Below are positions 7,036 to 13,413 of a stretch of DNA of 20,922 nt, piece after piece. Made by a program: the position numbers and the translations under genes. Position 1 is the stretch's first letter. Every line of letters begins with the position of its first letter. Source of the DNA: JBBSGC01 sp038254525. Lineage in GTDB: Bacteria > Actinomycetota > Actinomycetes > Propionibacteriales > Nocardioidaceae. The notes beneath the pieces are model-generated. The model was not told where the DNA came from, ran no database searches, and saw nothing but the letters and a program-made list of their open reading frames with translations. The DNA is taken from positions 1 through 20,922 of the forward strand of contig JBBSGC010000019.1 in NCBI GenBank assembly GCA_038254525.1. The letters run 5' to 3'.

Positions 7036-8259
7036 ATGAACGTCTATTGGGTAGCGGCCGTCTGGATGGGTATGGCCCTGGTTGCCAGCCTGGTCAGCAT
7101 CCGGGTCGGGATCTCTGTTGCGTTGGTTGAAATCGTGGTCGGCGCGGTCGTCGGCAACCTTCCGGGCCACGCTCAGCTGGTGCAGCAGACCGATTTCACC
7201 AACTTCCTCGCCACTGTCGGGTCGGTGGTCCTGACTTTTCTCGCCGGAGCAGAGATCGATCCGGAGAGTCTGCGCCGGCACTGGAAGGCGAGCATCGCAA
7301 TCGGGTTGGTCAGCTTCGCCGCTCCGTTCGTCGGGGCCTTCTCGTTCAGCCGCTGGGTGCTGGGCTGGGACTGGTCCGCCTCGGAGATCTCCGGGGTCGC
7401 CCTCAGCACCACCTCGGTTGCCGTTGTCTACGCTGTGATGGTCGAGACCGGGTTGAACCGCGTCGATATCGGCAAGTTGATCCTGGCGGCGTGTTTCGTG
7501 ACCGATCTGGGCACGGTGCTCGCCCTCGGTGGCCTCTTCGCCGACTTCAACTGGTTGTTGGCCGTCTTCGTCGTGGTGACGGTTGCGGCCATGTGGTTCA
7601 TGCCGGCACTGATCCGGGTCGTCATGCGCTCCGTGGGAGGCAAGGTCAGCGAGCCGGAGACCAAGTTCTTGTTCTTCGTGCTCTTCGCCCTCGGCGGCTT
7701 GGCCAGCTCGGCCAAGAGTGAGGCGGTGCTGCCCGCGTACCTCATCGGCCTGGTGTTGGCCGGTGTCTTCTCCCGCGACCGGCTGATCGTGGACAGGCTG
7801 CGAACGACGGCCTTCGCGCTACTCACCCCCTTCTTCTTCCTCCGGGCCGGGTTGCTCATCTCCTTCGGCGCATTGCTGAGCGGCGTCGGCATCATTGCCA
7901 TGTTCTTCGCCGTGAAGATGGCCACCAAGGTCATCGCTGTGTGGCCGACCACGGCCGCCTTCGGGCTCGATCGGCGCGATCGGACCTACACCACGCTCCT
8001 GATGGCTACCGGTCTCACGTTCGGGTCGATCGCCGCTCTGTACGGCCTGAACAACGGCCTGATCAGCCAGGCCCAGTACAGCGAGCTGGTCTCCGTGGTG
8101 ATCCTGTCCGCCTTCGTACCGACGCTGGTCGCCCAACAGTTCTTCCAACCCGACATCGAGGCCGGGCACGACGACATCGACGAAGCTCTCGACAACGAGG
8201 ATGCAACCAGAGTTCGCCGGCGCTCACGCCAACCTCGGGTCAACGAAGCAGCCGACTGA
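7036..8259 (+). CDS. Cation:proton antiporter, CPA2/Kef-like
   Basis: A 407-residue membrane protein with about twelve hydrophobic segments, matching the sodium/proton exchanger fold of the CPA2 family (Kef/NapA-type). The sequence shows the broken-helix region GVALSTTSVAVVYAV (near 116-130) and the transport-site helix with Thr-Asp in AACFVTDLGTVLAL (near 151-164). A lysine-containing SAKSEAVLPAYLIG segment (near 226-239) and FFFLRAGLLISFG follow. The ion-binding position reads Thr-Asp rather than Asp-Asp, which in this superfamily would fit electroneutral K+ or Na+ exchange; that is inference. No C-terminal RCK/TrkA_N domain is present, only a short charged tail. The ATG at 7036 has GGAGAGG about eight bases upstream. 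It marks the left edge of the accessory block and converges on the CDF-like gene with a 24-base gap. Confidence 0.88.
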   Translation: MNVYWVAAVWMGMALVASLVSIRVGISVALVEIVVGAVVGNLPGHAQLVQQTDFTNFLATVGSVVLTFLAGAEIDPESLRRHWKASIAIGLVSFAAPFVGAFSFSRWVLGWDWSASEISGVALSTTSVAVVYAVMVETGLNRVDIGKLILAACFVTDLGTVLALGGLFADFNWLLAVFVVVTVAAMWFMPALIRVVMRSVGGKVSEPETKFLFFVLFALGGLASSAKSEAVLPAYLIGLVLAGVFSRDRLIVDRLRTTAFALLTPFFFLRAGLLISFGALLSGVGIIAMFFAVKMATKVIAVWPTTAAFGLDRRDRTYTTLLMATGLTFGSIAALYGLNNGLISQAQYSELVSVVILSAFVPTLVAQQFFQPDIEAGHDDIDEALDNEDATRVRRRSRQPRVNEAAD

Positions 8260-8283
8260 CCGGAGTGCTCGGACCCGTGGTAG

Positions 8284-9021
8284 TCAACAGCATGCCTTCC
8301 CACGCCACGCCTCGACGCCCTCCCAGATCGACCAGCCGGCGATACCAAGAGCGATCACCGGATCGACCCATGAGCCACGCGACCATTCGGCGGTGACGGC
8401 GAGCCCGACGAGGACGGCGCCCGCTTGAGCGGCACACATGAGGTTCTGGGTGCCCTCCCCGGCGGTCGCTTCGGAGCCAAGGCGTGCGCCGAGGCGCCGC
8501 TTGGTTATGCCGAGCGTTGGCATGACCAACAAGCTGGACGCGGTGAGCACGATGCCGAGCACGGTTGCGTCGGCTCGGTGGCCGGTGATCAGATCCCGGG
8601 TGGCCTCAATCACGATGTAGGGAGCGAGTAGCCAGAAGCTGATGGCCACGGCTTTCTGCGCTCGCCGTTCCGACGTCTCGGACAGCGTTCTGGCTCCGGT
8701 GAAGCGCCACACGACGATCACGCTCGCCAGCCCTTCGATGGCGCTGCCGAGCGCCCAGCCGACCAGGGCGATGGACCCGGCGGCTAGACCTGAGATGAGG
8801 CCGAGGACGCCTTCGGCGGTCATCCACAGCAGCGACGCCCAGGCCAACCAGCGGGCGACCTGGGCAGCCCGCAGCCAGGTTGGATCACCCGGCCTGGGCT
8901 GAGCTGAGGTTGTGGTGGTGGAGCAATCCGAGCAGTTGTCGATGTCGGCGGTCTGGGCCGCACTGTGCCGGCCGGTCATGGCAGTGGCTCGTTCTGAGGG
9001 GTCGGCGTCTGGGCTCATCAT
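8284..9021 (-). CDS. Divergent CDF-like cation transporter
   Basis: A 245-residue protein with a polar N-terminus containing Asn-Cys-Ser-Asp-Cys-Ser, followed by about five to six membrane segments. I recognise the cation-diffusion-facilitator-like group through ALGSAIEGLASVIVVWRF (about residues 80-97), SERRAQKAVAISFW, and a C-terminal IALGIAGWSIWEGVEAWRG block. The classic TM2 histidine/aspartate site (HxxxD) is replaced by a Ser-x2-Glu arrangement, and the C-terminal cytoplasmic metal-binding domain is missing, so the transported ion may differ or transport may need a partner. The ATG at 9021 overlaps the upstream CzcD stop (ATGA); a second ATG three bases further is possible. Two CDF-type genes in tandem behind an ArsR gene imply a shared metal-export task. 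The protein ends in Cys-Cys. Confidence 0.78.
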   Translation of the reverse strand: MMSPDADPSERATAMTGRHSAAQTADIDNCSDCSTTTTSAQPRPGDPTWLRAAQVARWLAWASLLWMTAEGVLGLISGLAAGSIALVGWALGSAIEGLASVIVVWRFTGARTLSETSERRAQKAVAISFWLLAPYIVIEATRDLITGHRADATVLGIVLTASSLLVMPTLGITKRRLGARLGSEATAGEGTQNLMCAAQAGAVLVGLAVTAEWSRGSWVDPVIALGIAGWSIWEGVEAWRGKACC

Positions 9022-9935
9022 GAGTGGGCGGCACGCTCGTGGGCGGCGTGGCTGGACGGTTCGAACTGGAACGTGGAGTGTTCGACGTCGAAGTGACCAG
9101 CCAGGCACTCCTGGAGCTCATCGAGAAGTTGTGGGACGTGGCCGTCGTGGAAGCAACTGTCGTCCACAACGACGTGGGCCGTGAGGACAGGCAGGTTAGT
9201 CGCGACAGTCGAGGCGTGCAGGTCATGGACGTCTTGGATGTGGGCCACTTCGAGGAGATGCGCCCGGACCTGTGCCAGCTCCACCCCTCTCGGTGTCGCC
9301 TCCAACAACACATCCACCGTCTCTCGCAGCAGCTTCCACGTTCGAGGAAGGATCAAGACACCGATCAGCAACGACGCAACGGCATCAGCCCGAAGCCAGC
9401 CGGTGGTGGCGATGACGACGGCTGCGAGGAGGACCGCCAGAGCGCCCAGTGCGTCGTTCACGACCTCCAGCAACGCCGCTCGGGTGTTGAGGCTCCCGCC
9501 TTGGATGCGCGACAGCACGACGATGGATACGGCGTTGCCGCAGACACCCACCAACCCGAAAATAATCATCGCGGTGCTGGCGACGTCGGGAGGCGCCATC
9601 AGCCGCCGGATGCCTTCGACCAGCACGAACACGCCAACTCCGAGCAGAACCGCGGCCTGGGCCGCAGCAGCAAGCACCTCAGCACGCCGGTAGCCCCACG
9701 TGCGCTCGTCGGTTGCCGGACGGTTGGCCAGGGTGGCGGCGAACAGCGCGAGGCTGAGACCGGCGACATCGGTCAGCAGGTGCCCGGCGTCGGCCAGCAG
9801 CGCCAAGCTTCCTGAGACGAAAGCGCCCACCACCTCGATGACCAAGATGGTGCTCGAGATGCCCAGCACCATGGCCAAGCGCCGGCCATGGCCGGCACGG
9901 ACCGCTACGTCGCGGTGGTGGCCGTGGTCGCTCAC
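9018..9935 (-). CDS. CzcD-like cation diffusion facilitator (Zn/Cd/Co exporter)
   Basis: A 305-residue CDF-family metal/proton antiporter. The His-rich start (HGHH, AGHG) is followed by six membrane segments. TM2 carries D49, H52 and D56 in LLADAGHLLTDVAGL. TM5 carries E157 and D161 in LEVVNDALGAL, where many zinc exporters have histidine in place of E157. A His/Asp-containing cytoplasmic domain follows (VHDLHASTV, HVVVDDSCFHDGHVPQLL, HFDVEHSTFQFE). It probably exports divalent cations across the inner membrane. The GTG start at 9935 overlaps the ArsR stop by four bases (GTGA), so translation is coupled; residues encoded upstream in the frame to 9980 belong to the ArsR gene. It is the middle gene of the repressor-CzcD-CDF operon. 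Confidence 0.92.
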   Translation of the reverse strand: MSDHGHHRDVAVRAGHGRRLAMVLGISSTILVIEVVGAFVSGSLALLADAGHLLTDVAGLSLALFAATLANRPATDERTWGYRRAEVLAAAAQAAVLLGVGVFVLVEGIRRLMAPPDVASTAMIIFGLVGVCGNAVSIVVLSRIQGGSLNTRAALLEVVNDALGALAVLLAAVVIATTGWLRADAVASLLIGVLILPRTWKLLRETVDVLLEATPRGVELAQVRAHLLEVAHIQDVHDLHASTVATNLPVLTAHVVVDDSCFHDGHVPQLLDELQECLAGHFDVEHSTFQFEPSSHAAHERAAHS

Positions 9936-10303
9936 GCCGACACCGCCTCCGGCGAGGCAGCGGTGCCGTACACGGGGCACAGGGCAACAGCACTGCCAGT
10001 GGCGGCAAGCAACTCTTCAGCAGCCGCCAGGACGCTGACCAGCTTGGGTTGGGTGAGGCGGTAGAACGACTGGCGGCCGACCGGCCGTCCGGTCACCAGC
10101 CCACAACCCGCCAGACACGAGAGGTGTGCGCTGATCGTGGACTGCGCCAGCCCCAGCGCCCGAGTCAGGTCGACGACTCGCTGCTCACCCTGAGCCAGCT
10201 CGTGGACAATCGCCAGCCGGGTCGGATCCCCAAGACTGCGAAACAACGCAACCGCCGCGCCCATGTCGGCGCGGCAGTCCCCGTCATGGGCAATCATCGT
10301 CAC
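9932..10303 (-). CDS. ArsR/SmtB-family metal-sensing repressor, CmtR-like
   Basis: A 123-residue winged-helix repressor. The ArsR core is clear: FRSLGDPTRLAIVHEL (residues 21-36), then the recognition helix GLAQSTISAHLSCLAGCGLV (51-70). C63 and C67 in SCLAGCG, with C109 in ALCPVYG, match the three-cysteine Cd/Pb site described for Mycobacterium CmtR (C57, C61, C102). This suggests cadmium/lead sensing rather than arsenite; C10 is an extra thiol. The GTG at 10303 is chosen because TATGAT lies exactly six bases upstream, indicating a leaderless message. An ATG at 10297 is the alternative; the frame to 10342 has no support. It heads the operon with two CDF exporters and is divergent to cadI-arsC, so it likely controls both through the shared intergenic region. 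Confidence 0.92.
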   Translation of the reverse strand: MTMIAHDGDCRADMGAAVALFRSLGDPTRLAIVHELAQGEQRVVDLTRALGLAQSTISAHLSCLAGCGLVTGRPVGRQSFYRLTQPKLVSVLAAAEELLAATGSAVALCPVYGTAASPEAVSA

Positions 10304-10309
10304 GGGGCG

Positions 10310-10315
10310 ATCATA
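10310..10315 (-). promoter_or_regulatory. Leaderless -10 box, repressor operon
   Basis: Minus-strand TATGAT, a near-consensus -10, lies exactly six bases before the GTG start of the repressor. No ribosome site intervenes. The -35 region is poorly conserved. Confidence 0.6.
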
Positions 10316-10357
10316 GCCGCGGCAGAGCTCTGGCGACACCACGCCGGCGGCCCGAAA

Positions 10358-10416
10358 CAGTCTATTGACAACTGTCTATGTGTGGTCGCATGCTGCTGGA
10401 TAGATGTCTGTCTATC
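10358..10416. promoter_or_regulatory. Divergent control region with repeated TCTAT operators and cadI promoter
   Basis: CTGTCTAT occurs at 10372-10379 and 10408-10415, with a related CAGTCTAT at 10358-10365. The last copy is also half of a perfect inverted repeat, GATAGA (10399-10404) and TCTATC (10411-10416), with a six-base centre. A consensus TTGACA (10365-10370) sits among them, 18 bases before CATGCT (10389-10394), giving a plus-strand promoter for cadI. A repressor bound to these repeats would cover that promoter. Assignment to the ArsR-type protein is inferred from position. Confidence 0.6.
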
Positions 10417-10445
10417 TGACGGGTGCGGACTGAGGGGAAGCTGCT

Positions 10446-10799
10446 ATGTCTCGAGCTCAGTTGGCGCTCAACGTGAGCGACGTGGACGCCGCCGTGGAGT
10501 TCTACGGCAAGCTGTTCGGCGCCGAGCCGGCCAAGCGCCGGCCGGGCTACGCCAACTTCGCCATTCCCGAGCCGCCGCTCAAGCTGGTGCTGATCGAAAG
10601 CCCCGGAGTCCGGGGCGAAGGTGTGACCGGTGCTTTGAACCATCTCGGCGTGGAAGTAGCGGGCACCGCTGAGGTGGGTGCTGCCACAAAGCGACTGGCC
10701 GCCGAAGGACTTGCGACCGCCGAGCAGGACAACGGGACCTGCTGCGGTGACGACGCCAAGGCTGAGGGTCAGCCCGCGACCGCGTCGGCCTGCTGCTAA
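10446..10799 (+). CDS. cadI: CadI/ArsI-type glyoxalase-fold protein, internally shortened
   Basis: A 117-residue member of the vicinal-oxygen-chelate (glyoxalase/dioxygenase) superfamily. It closely follows cadmium-inducible CadI and the C-As lyase ArsI from residue 1 to 100: MSRAQLALNV, FYGKLFGAEPAKRRPGYANF, PPLKLVLIES, LNHLGVEV. Retained features are Q5 and H66 (two of three expected metal ligands) and the vicinal cysteines C99-C100 that bind trivalent arsenicals in ArsI. Right after this pair, the usual strand segment (a VWV...WEVYTV-like stretch of about 25 residues with the third ligand, Glu) is absent and the frame runs straight into the typical Cys-Cys tail (116-117). The family is normally about 140-160 residues. 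I infer an in-frame deletion that should abolish iron-dependent chemistry, though thiol-based metal binding may survive. GAGGGGAAG lies five bases before the ATG. Confidence 0.85.
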   Translation: MSRAQLALNVSDVDAAVEFYGKLFGAEPAKRRPGYANFAIPEPPLKLVLIESPGVRGEGVTGALNHLGVEVAGTAEVGAATKRLAAEGLATAEQDNGTCCGDDAKAEGQPATASACC

Positions 10800-10846
10800 G
10801 CCGTGCCAACAAGACCGACCCAACCGGGCCAGGCAAGGAGCCTGCG

Positions 10847-11563
10847 ATGACCGTCCCACCTTCTCCTGTTGCCCCCGACCCGCTGGGTGAGTGGCCGACC
10901 GGCTACAGCCACGAGCTTCGCTTTCACCTTGATCCGGTCGTCGAGCAGTTGGGCCAAGAGTTCCCCGGTTTCTTCAGCCATCAGACACTCGTACGCACCG
11001 TGGTCGACAGCTACGCCTCGCTCGGCCCCGCCAAGGTTTCCACGTACCTGCCCGTGCTCGCTCACCGCTTCGCCCGGCAGCGGTTGCGGGCCTGTGCCAT
11101 CGTGAAAGGACAGCTCGTGAAAGACCGTCCGGAGATCCTCGTCGCGTGCCGGCAGAACGCCGGACGCAGCATCGCCGCCAGCGTGCTGCTCGACCACTAC
11201 GCCCAGGGCCGCATCGTGGTTCGCTCGGCGGGCTCTACCCCAGCCGATGAGATCCACCCTGAGATCCGCACCGTGCTCGCGGAGCGGGGCTTGTCGACCG
11301 AGGGTCTGTTCCCCAAGCCGTTCACCGACGAGATGGTCCAAGCCTCCGACATCGTCATCACCATGGGTTGCGGCGAAGCGTGCCCGGTGTTTCCCGGCAA
11401 GCGCTACCTCGACTGGGAGGTCGGCGACCCTTACGGCCAGCCGTCAGACATCGTGCGGCGCATCGTCGACGACATCGACGCCCGCGTTCGCGCACTGCTC
11501 CGCGACCTACTCCCCGGCGTTGCCCTGGCCGAGCCCTCGAAGCCGAGGAGCGCGGCTCCATAG
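10847..11563 (+). CDS. arsC: Arsenate reductase, LMW-PTP type, with N-terminal helical domain
   Basis: A 238-residue two-domain protein. Residues 96-225 are a low-molecular-weight phosphatase-type arsenate reductase. The P-loop is ACRQNAGRSIA with catalytic C101 and R107 (CX5R). C175 and C179 lie in TMGCGEACPVFPGK, and the general acid is D194 in DWEVGDP. Reduction of arsenate to arsenite is the expected reaction, with mycothiol/mycoredoxin as the likely electron source in actinobacteria. Residues 15-90 form a three-helix domain seen in front of many actinobacterial arsenate reductases and thought to mediate dimerisation (HLDPVVEQLGQEF, TLVRTVVDSYASL, LAHRFARQRL). AAGGAG sits six bases before the ATG. 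It follows cadI by 47 bases and is probably co-transcribed from the same promoter. No arsenite pump of the Acr3 type is present in the block, so arsenite export must be encoded elsewhere. Confidence 0.9.
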   Translation: MTVPPSPVAPDPLGEWPTGYSHELRFHLDPVVEQLGQEFPGFFSHQTLVRTVVDSYASLGPAKVSTYLPVLAHRFARQRLRACAIVKGQLVKDRPEILVACRQNAGRSIAASVLLDHYAQGRIVVRSAGSTPADEIHPEIRTVLAERGLSTEGLFPKPFTDEMVQASDIVITMGCGEACPVFPGKRYLDWEVGDPYGQPSDIVRRIVDDIDARVRALLRDLLPGVALAEPSKPRSAAP

Positions 11564-11658
11564 GCGGCGCAGGACGTCGCAACCACGAGGTGGGCCCGCC
11601 AAGGACCGGGCGAAGTGAGGCGGCCAAACCATCCGCCTTTGCCGTACAAGTCCAACGG

Positions 11659-11973
11659 ATGAACCCGGACGCCGAGCATCGCGTCGTCGGCTATTTTGCG
11701 ATCTGCCCAACCATGGTCGTACGAGACGACATGCCCAAACCGCTGCAACGCGGCGCGCTACGCGCCGCGCCCGCATGGCTGTTGGCCAAGCTCGCCCAGG
11801 ACGGGTCACTGCGCGGTGCCAAGAACCACCAGTGGGCCGCCGAACTTCTACGCGAAGCGCTGGAGACAATCCTGGGCTGGTACTCCCGTCACGGGTTCCA
11901 GTCGACCGGCAGCCACGACCTGCGGCTCTACATGAAGGTCGCGACAGCCCGCAAGTACCTCGCTCAGGAGTAG
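11659..11973 (+). pseudogene. Decayed GNAT acetyltransferase (TacT/AtaT-toxin-like)
   Basis: The frame carries recognisable pieces of the GNAT family that includes toxin-like acetyltransferases: HRVVGYFAICPTMVVRDDMP, then AAPAWLLAKLAQDGSL, ELLREALETIL, YSRHGFQ, and LRLYMKVATARKYL. The N-terminal third of the fold is missing: upstream codons in this frame do not resemble the family and no ribosome site precedes the ATG at 11659. The acetyl-CoA loop, normally GxGxG/A-like after the catalytic strand, reads GAKNHQWAAELL, and the strand that usually carries a VVVDA-type motif between the helix and GF is absent (about 18 residues lost). I infer a dead remnant. No antitoxin gene of the DUF1778 or ribbon-helix-helix type lies upstream. 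The rest of 11,564-12,049 holds nothing I can identify. Confidence 0.6.
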
Positions 11974-12049
11974 CCCAGACGCAGACCAGCTGCTCGTGAC
12001 ACCTGCGTGCTGGAGGGCGTCGAGCGGGTCCGGAGACGTGCAGCGATGC

Positions 12050-12124
12050 TGGTGGGCGCAACAGGGATCGAACCTGTGACCGCCTGCTTGTAAGGCAGGT
12101 GCTCTGCCGCTGAGCTATGCGCCC
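12050..12124 (-). tRNA. tRNA-Val (anticodon UAC), CCA encoded
   Basis: The minus strand folds into a standard cloverleaf. The acceptor is GGGCGCA pairing with TGCGCCC, and the D-arm region is TAGCTCAGCGGCAGAGCA. The anticodon arm is CCTGC-CTTACAA-GCAGG with anticodon TAC, and the T-arm is ACAGG-TTCGATC-CCTGT. The discriminator A at 12053 is followed by CCA at 12052-12050, so the 3' CCA is encoded. Its 3' end points towards the metal-resistance block, the usual orientation for a tRNA used as an integration site. Confidence 0.96.
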
Positions 12125-12161
12125 TGAGCGCCCGAGGGGACGGCGCCAAAGGCTAGCCCAG

Positions 12162-12209
12162 GAAAGAAAAAAGTCGTGACCGCCGGAGTCTCGGGTCACC
12201 GGCGGTCAC
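12162..12209 (-). terminator. Rho-independent terminator of the peroxiredoxin gene
   Basis: An 11-bp perfect GC-rich stem (12176-12186 with 12199-12209, 12-base loop) is followed on the minus strand by GACTTTTTTCTTTCC. It lies about 95 bases downstream of the peroxiredoxin stop and insulates the tRNA-Val gene just beyond it. The 12125-12161 interval must hold the tRNA promoter; TAGCCT on the minus strand (12155-12150) is a possible -10. Confidence 0.88.
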
Positions 12210-12304
12210 AACACCTCTATGAGACACCATGCAGGGGCCTTTCCGCCAGTCGGACACCGAAGTTCCCATGGAATCCACAGGTCCGACCGCTCGGGAGACG
12301 GGAT

Positions 12305-12769
12305 TCACGCAGCCATCCCCGCCAAGGCTTGCCGGTAAGCCTCGATGTCACGGGCGTCCGGCAGGCCGTTCTCCACCTTCCAGCGCACCACACCGGTCGC
12401 GTCGACAATGAAGGTGCCACGCAGCGCGCAGCCGCGTTCCTCGTCGAACACGCCGTACGCACGGGCCACCTCACCGTGCGGCCAGAAGTCGCTGAGCAGC
12501 GGATACGACAGATCGTCCGCTTCGGAGAACGCGCGCAGCGCGTACATCGGGTCGCACGACACGGCGAGCAGCGCCACGTCGTCGTTGACGAGGCTGGGCA
12601 ACGCGTCGCGCACCGCGCACAGCTCGCCGGTGCAGATGCTGCTGAAGGCGAACGGGTAGAACATCAGCACGACCGCCTTGTCGCCCCGGTAGGTCGACAG
12701 CGTGACGTCCTGGCCGTGCTGGTCCTTGAGGGTGAAGTCGGGGGCCGACTGACCCACGTCGATCGCCAT
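12305..12769 (-). CDS. ahpE: AhpE-type peroxiredoxin
   Basis: A 154-residue cytoplasmic thiol peroxidase that reduces hydrogen peroxide and peroxynitrite. The peroxidatic cysteine is C46 in FYPFAFSSICTGELC, and the family signature PLLSDFWPHGEVARAYGVFDE lies near residues 89-109, split by a conserved Trp-Pro-His-Gly. Unlike the M. tuberculosis AhpE that I remember as one-Cys, a second cysteine, C51, lies five residues after C46, the spacing of PrxQ/BCP two-Cys enzymes; C72 and C113 are further thiols. This arrangement is common in streptomycete homologues as I recall them. GGAGAGG sits seven bases before the ATG. It lies downstream of and parallel to the DUF3052 gene with a 44-base gap, a neighbour pair often seen next to aceE. 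Confidence 0.93.
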   Translation of the reverse strand: MAIDVGQSAPDFTLKDQHGQDVTLSTYRGDKAVVLMFYPFAFSSICTGELCAVRDALPSLVNDDVALLAVSCDPMYALRAFSEADDLSYPLLSDFWPHGEVARAYGVFDEERGCALRGTFIVDATGVVRWKVENGLPDARDIEAYRQALAGMAA

Positions 12770-12813
12770 CTGCGTCCTCTCCTCACATGTCGCCGGGCGA
12801 CCGGCAGGGAAGC

Positions 12814-13251
12814 TCAGCGCCTGGCCCCGCGGGCGCTCTTGGGCGCGACCAGCCGGGTCGCCGACCAGTCCTCACCAGCTGGATGCGTCGTCGTGGTCGA
12901 CAGGCCCGCCACGGGCGCTGCCTCCGTGACGTCGGCGGCGTCCACGTAGCGGGGACGGCCGACCTTGGGCGTGAGCAGCAGGATCGCGCCCCCCTCGGCC
13001 AGGTCGGTCAGCGCGTCGACCAAGGCGTCAACCAGGTCCCCATCCCCGTCGCGCCACCACAACACGACCGCGTCGACGACGTCACCGTGTTCACCGTCGA
13101 CCATCTCGGCACCGCAGACCGCCTCGATGGCCAGCCGCAGCTCCTCGTCGACGTCGTCGTCCCACCCGAGCTCTTGAACCACCGTGTCGGGCCGGAACCC
13201 CAGCCGTTCGGCCGAGCGCCGTACGTCCGGCTCGTCCGCCGTCGCGCTCAC
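12814..13251 (-). CDS. DUF3052 family protein
   Basis: A 145-residue protein of the actinobacterial DUF3052 family, function unknown. Recognisable segments are RSAERLGFRPDTVVQELGWDDDVDEEL (about residues 11-37, in two blocks), DAVVLWWRDGDGDLVDALVDAL, and LLLTPKVGRPRYVDAADVTEAA. It is acidic and has no cysteine pair or membrane segment. The GTG at 13251 is chosen from family length and because GAGGAGG lies nine bases upstream; the open frame to 13962 runs antisense through aceE and is a shadow. It is divergent to aceE, with about 160 bases between the starts, and this adjacency is conserved in actinobacteria. A short inverted repeat (GTAGG 13311-13315 / CCTAC 13321-13325) lies in the shared promoter interval. 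Confidence 0.9.
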   Translation of the reverse strand: MSATADEPDVRRSAERLGFRPDTVVQELGWDDDVDEELRLAIEAVCGAEMVDGEHGDVVDAVVLWWRDGDGDLVDALVDALTDLAEGGAILLLTPKVGRPRYVDAADVTEAAPVAGLSTTTTHPAGEDWSATRLVAPKSARGARR

Positions 13252-13413
13252 GCGTGTCGCCTCCTCGCCCTCGCCCGGCCCTGCGACCCGGCTCTTGGCA
13301 GGCCACCCTAGTAGGTCGGCCCTACCACGCCGCGCGACGAGTGGGAGACTGGGGACGGGCGCGTGGCATCGGCGCTCCGCGGAGCCCAGCACCGGAAGAC
13401 GGAAGGACCAGCC

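Noticed and set aside
11659..12000. A toxin-antitoxin module based on the GNAT fragment
   Set aside because: No ribbon-helix-helix antitoxin ORF lies upstream and the acetyltransferase itself is incomplete.
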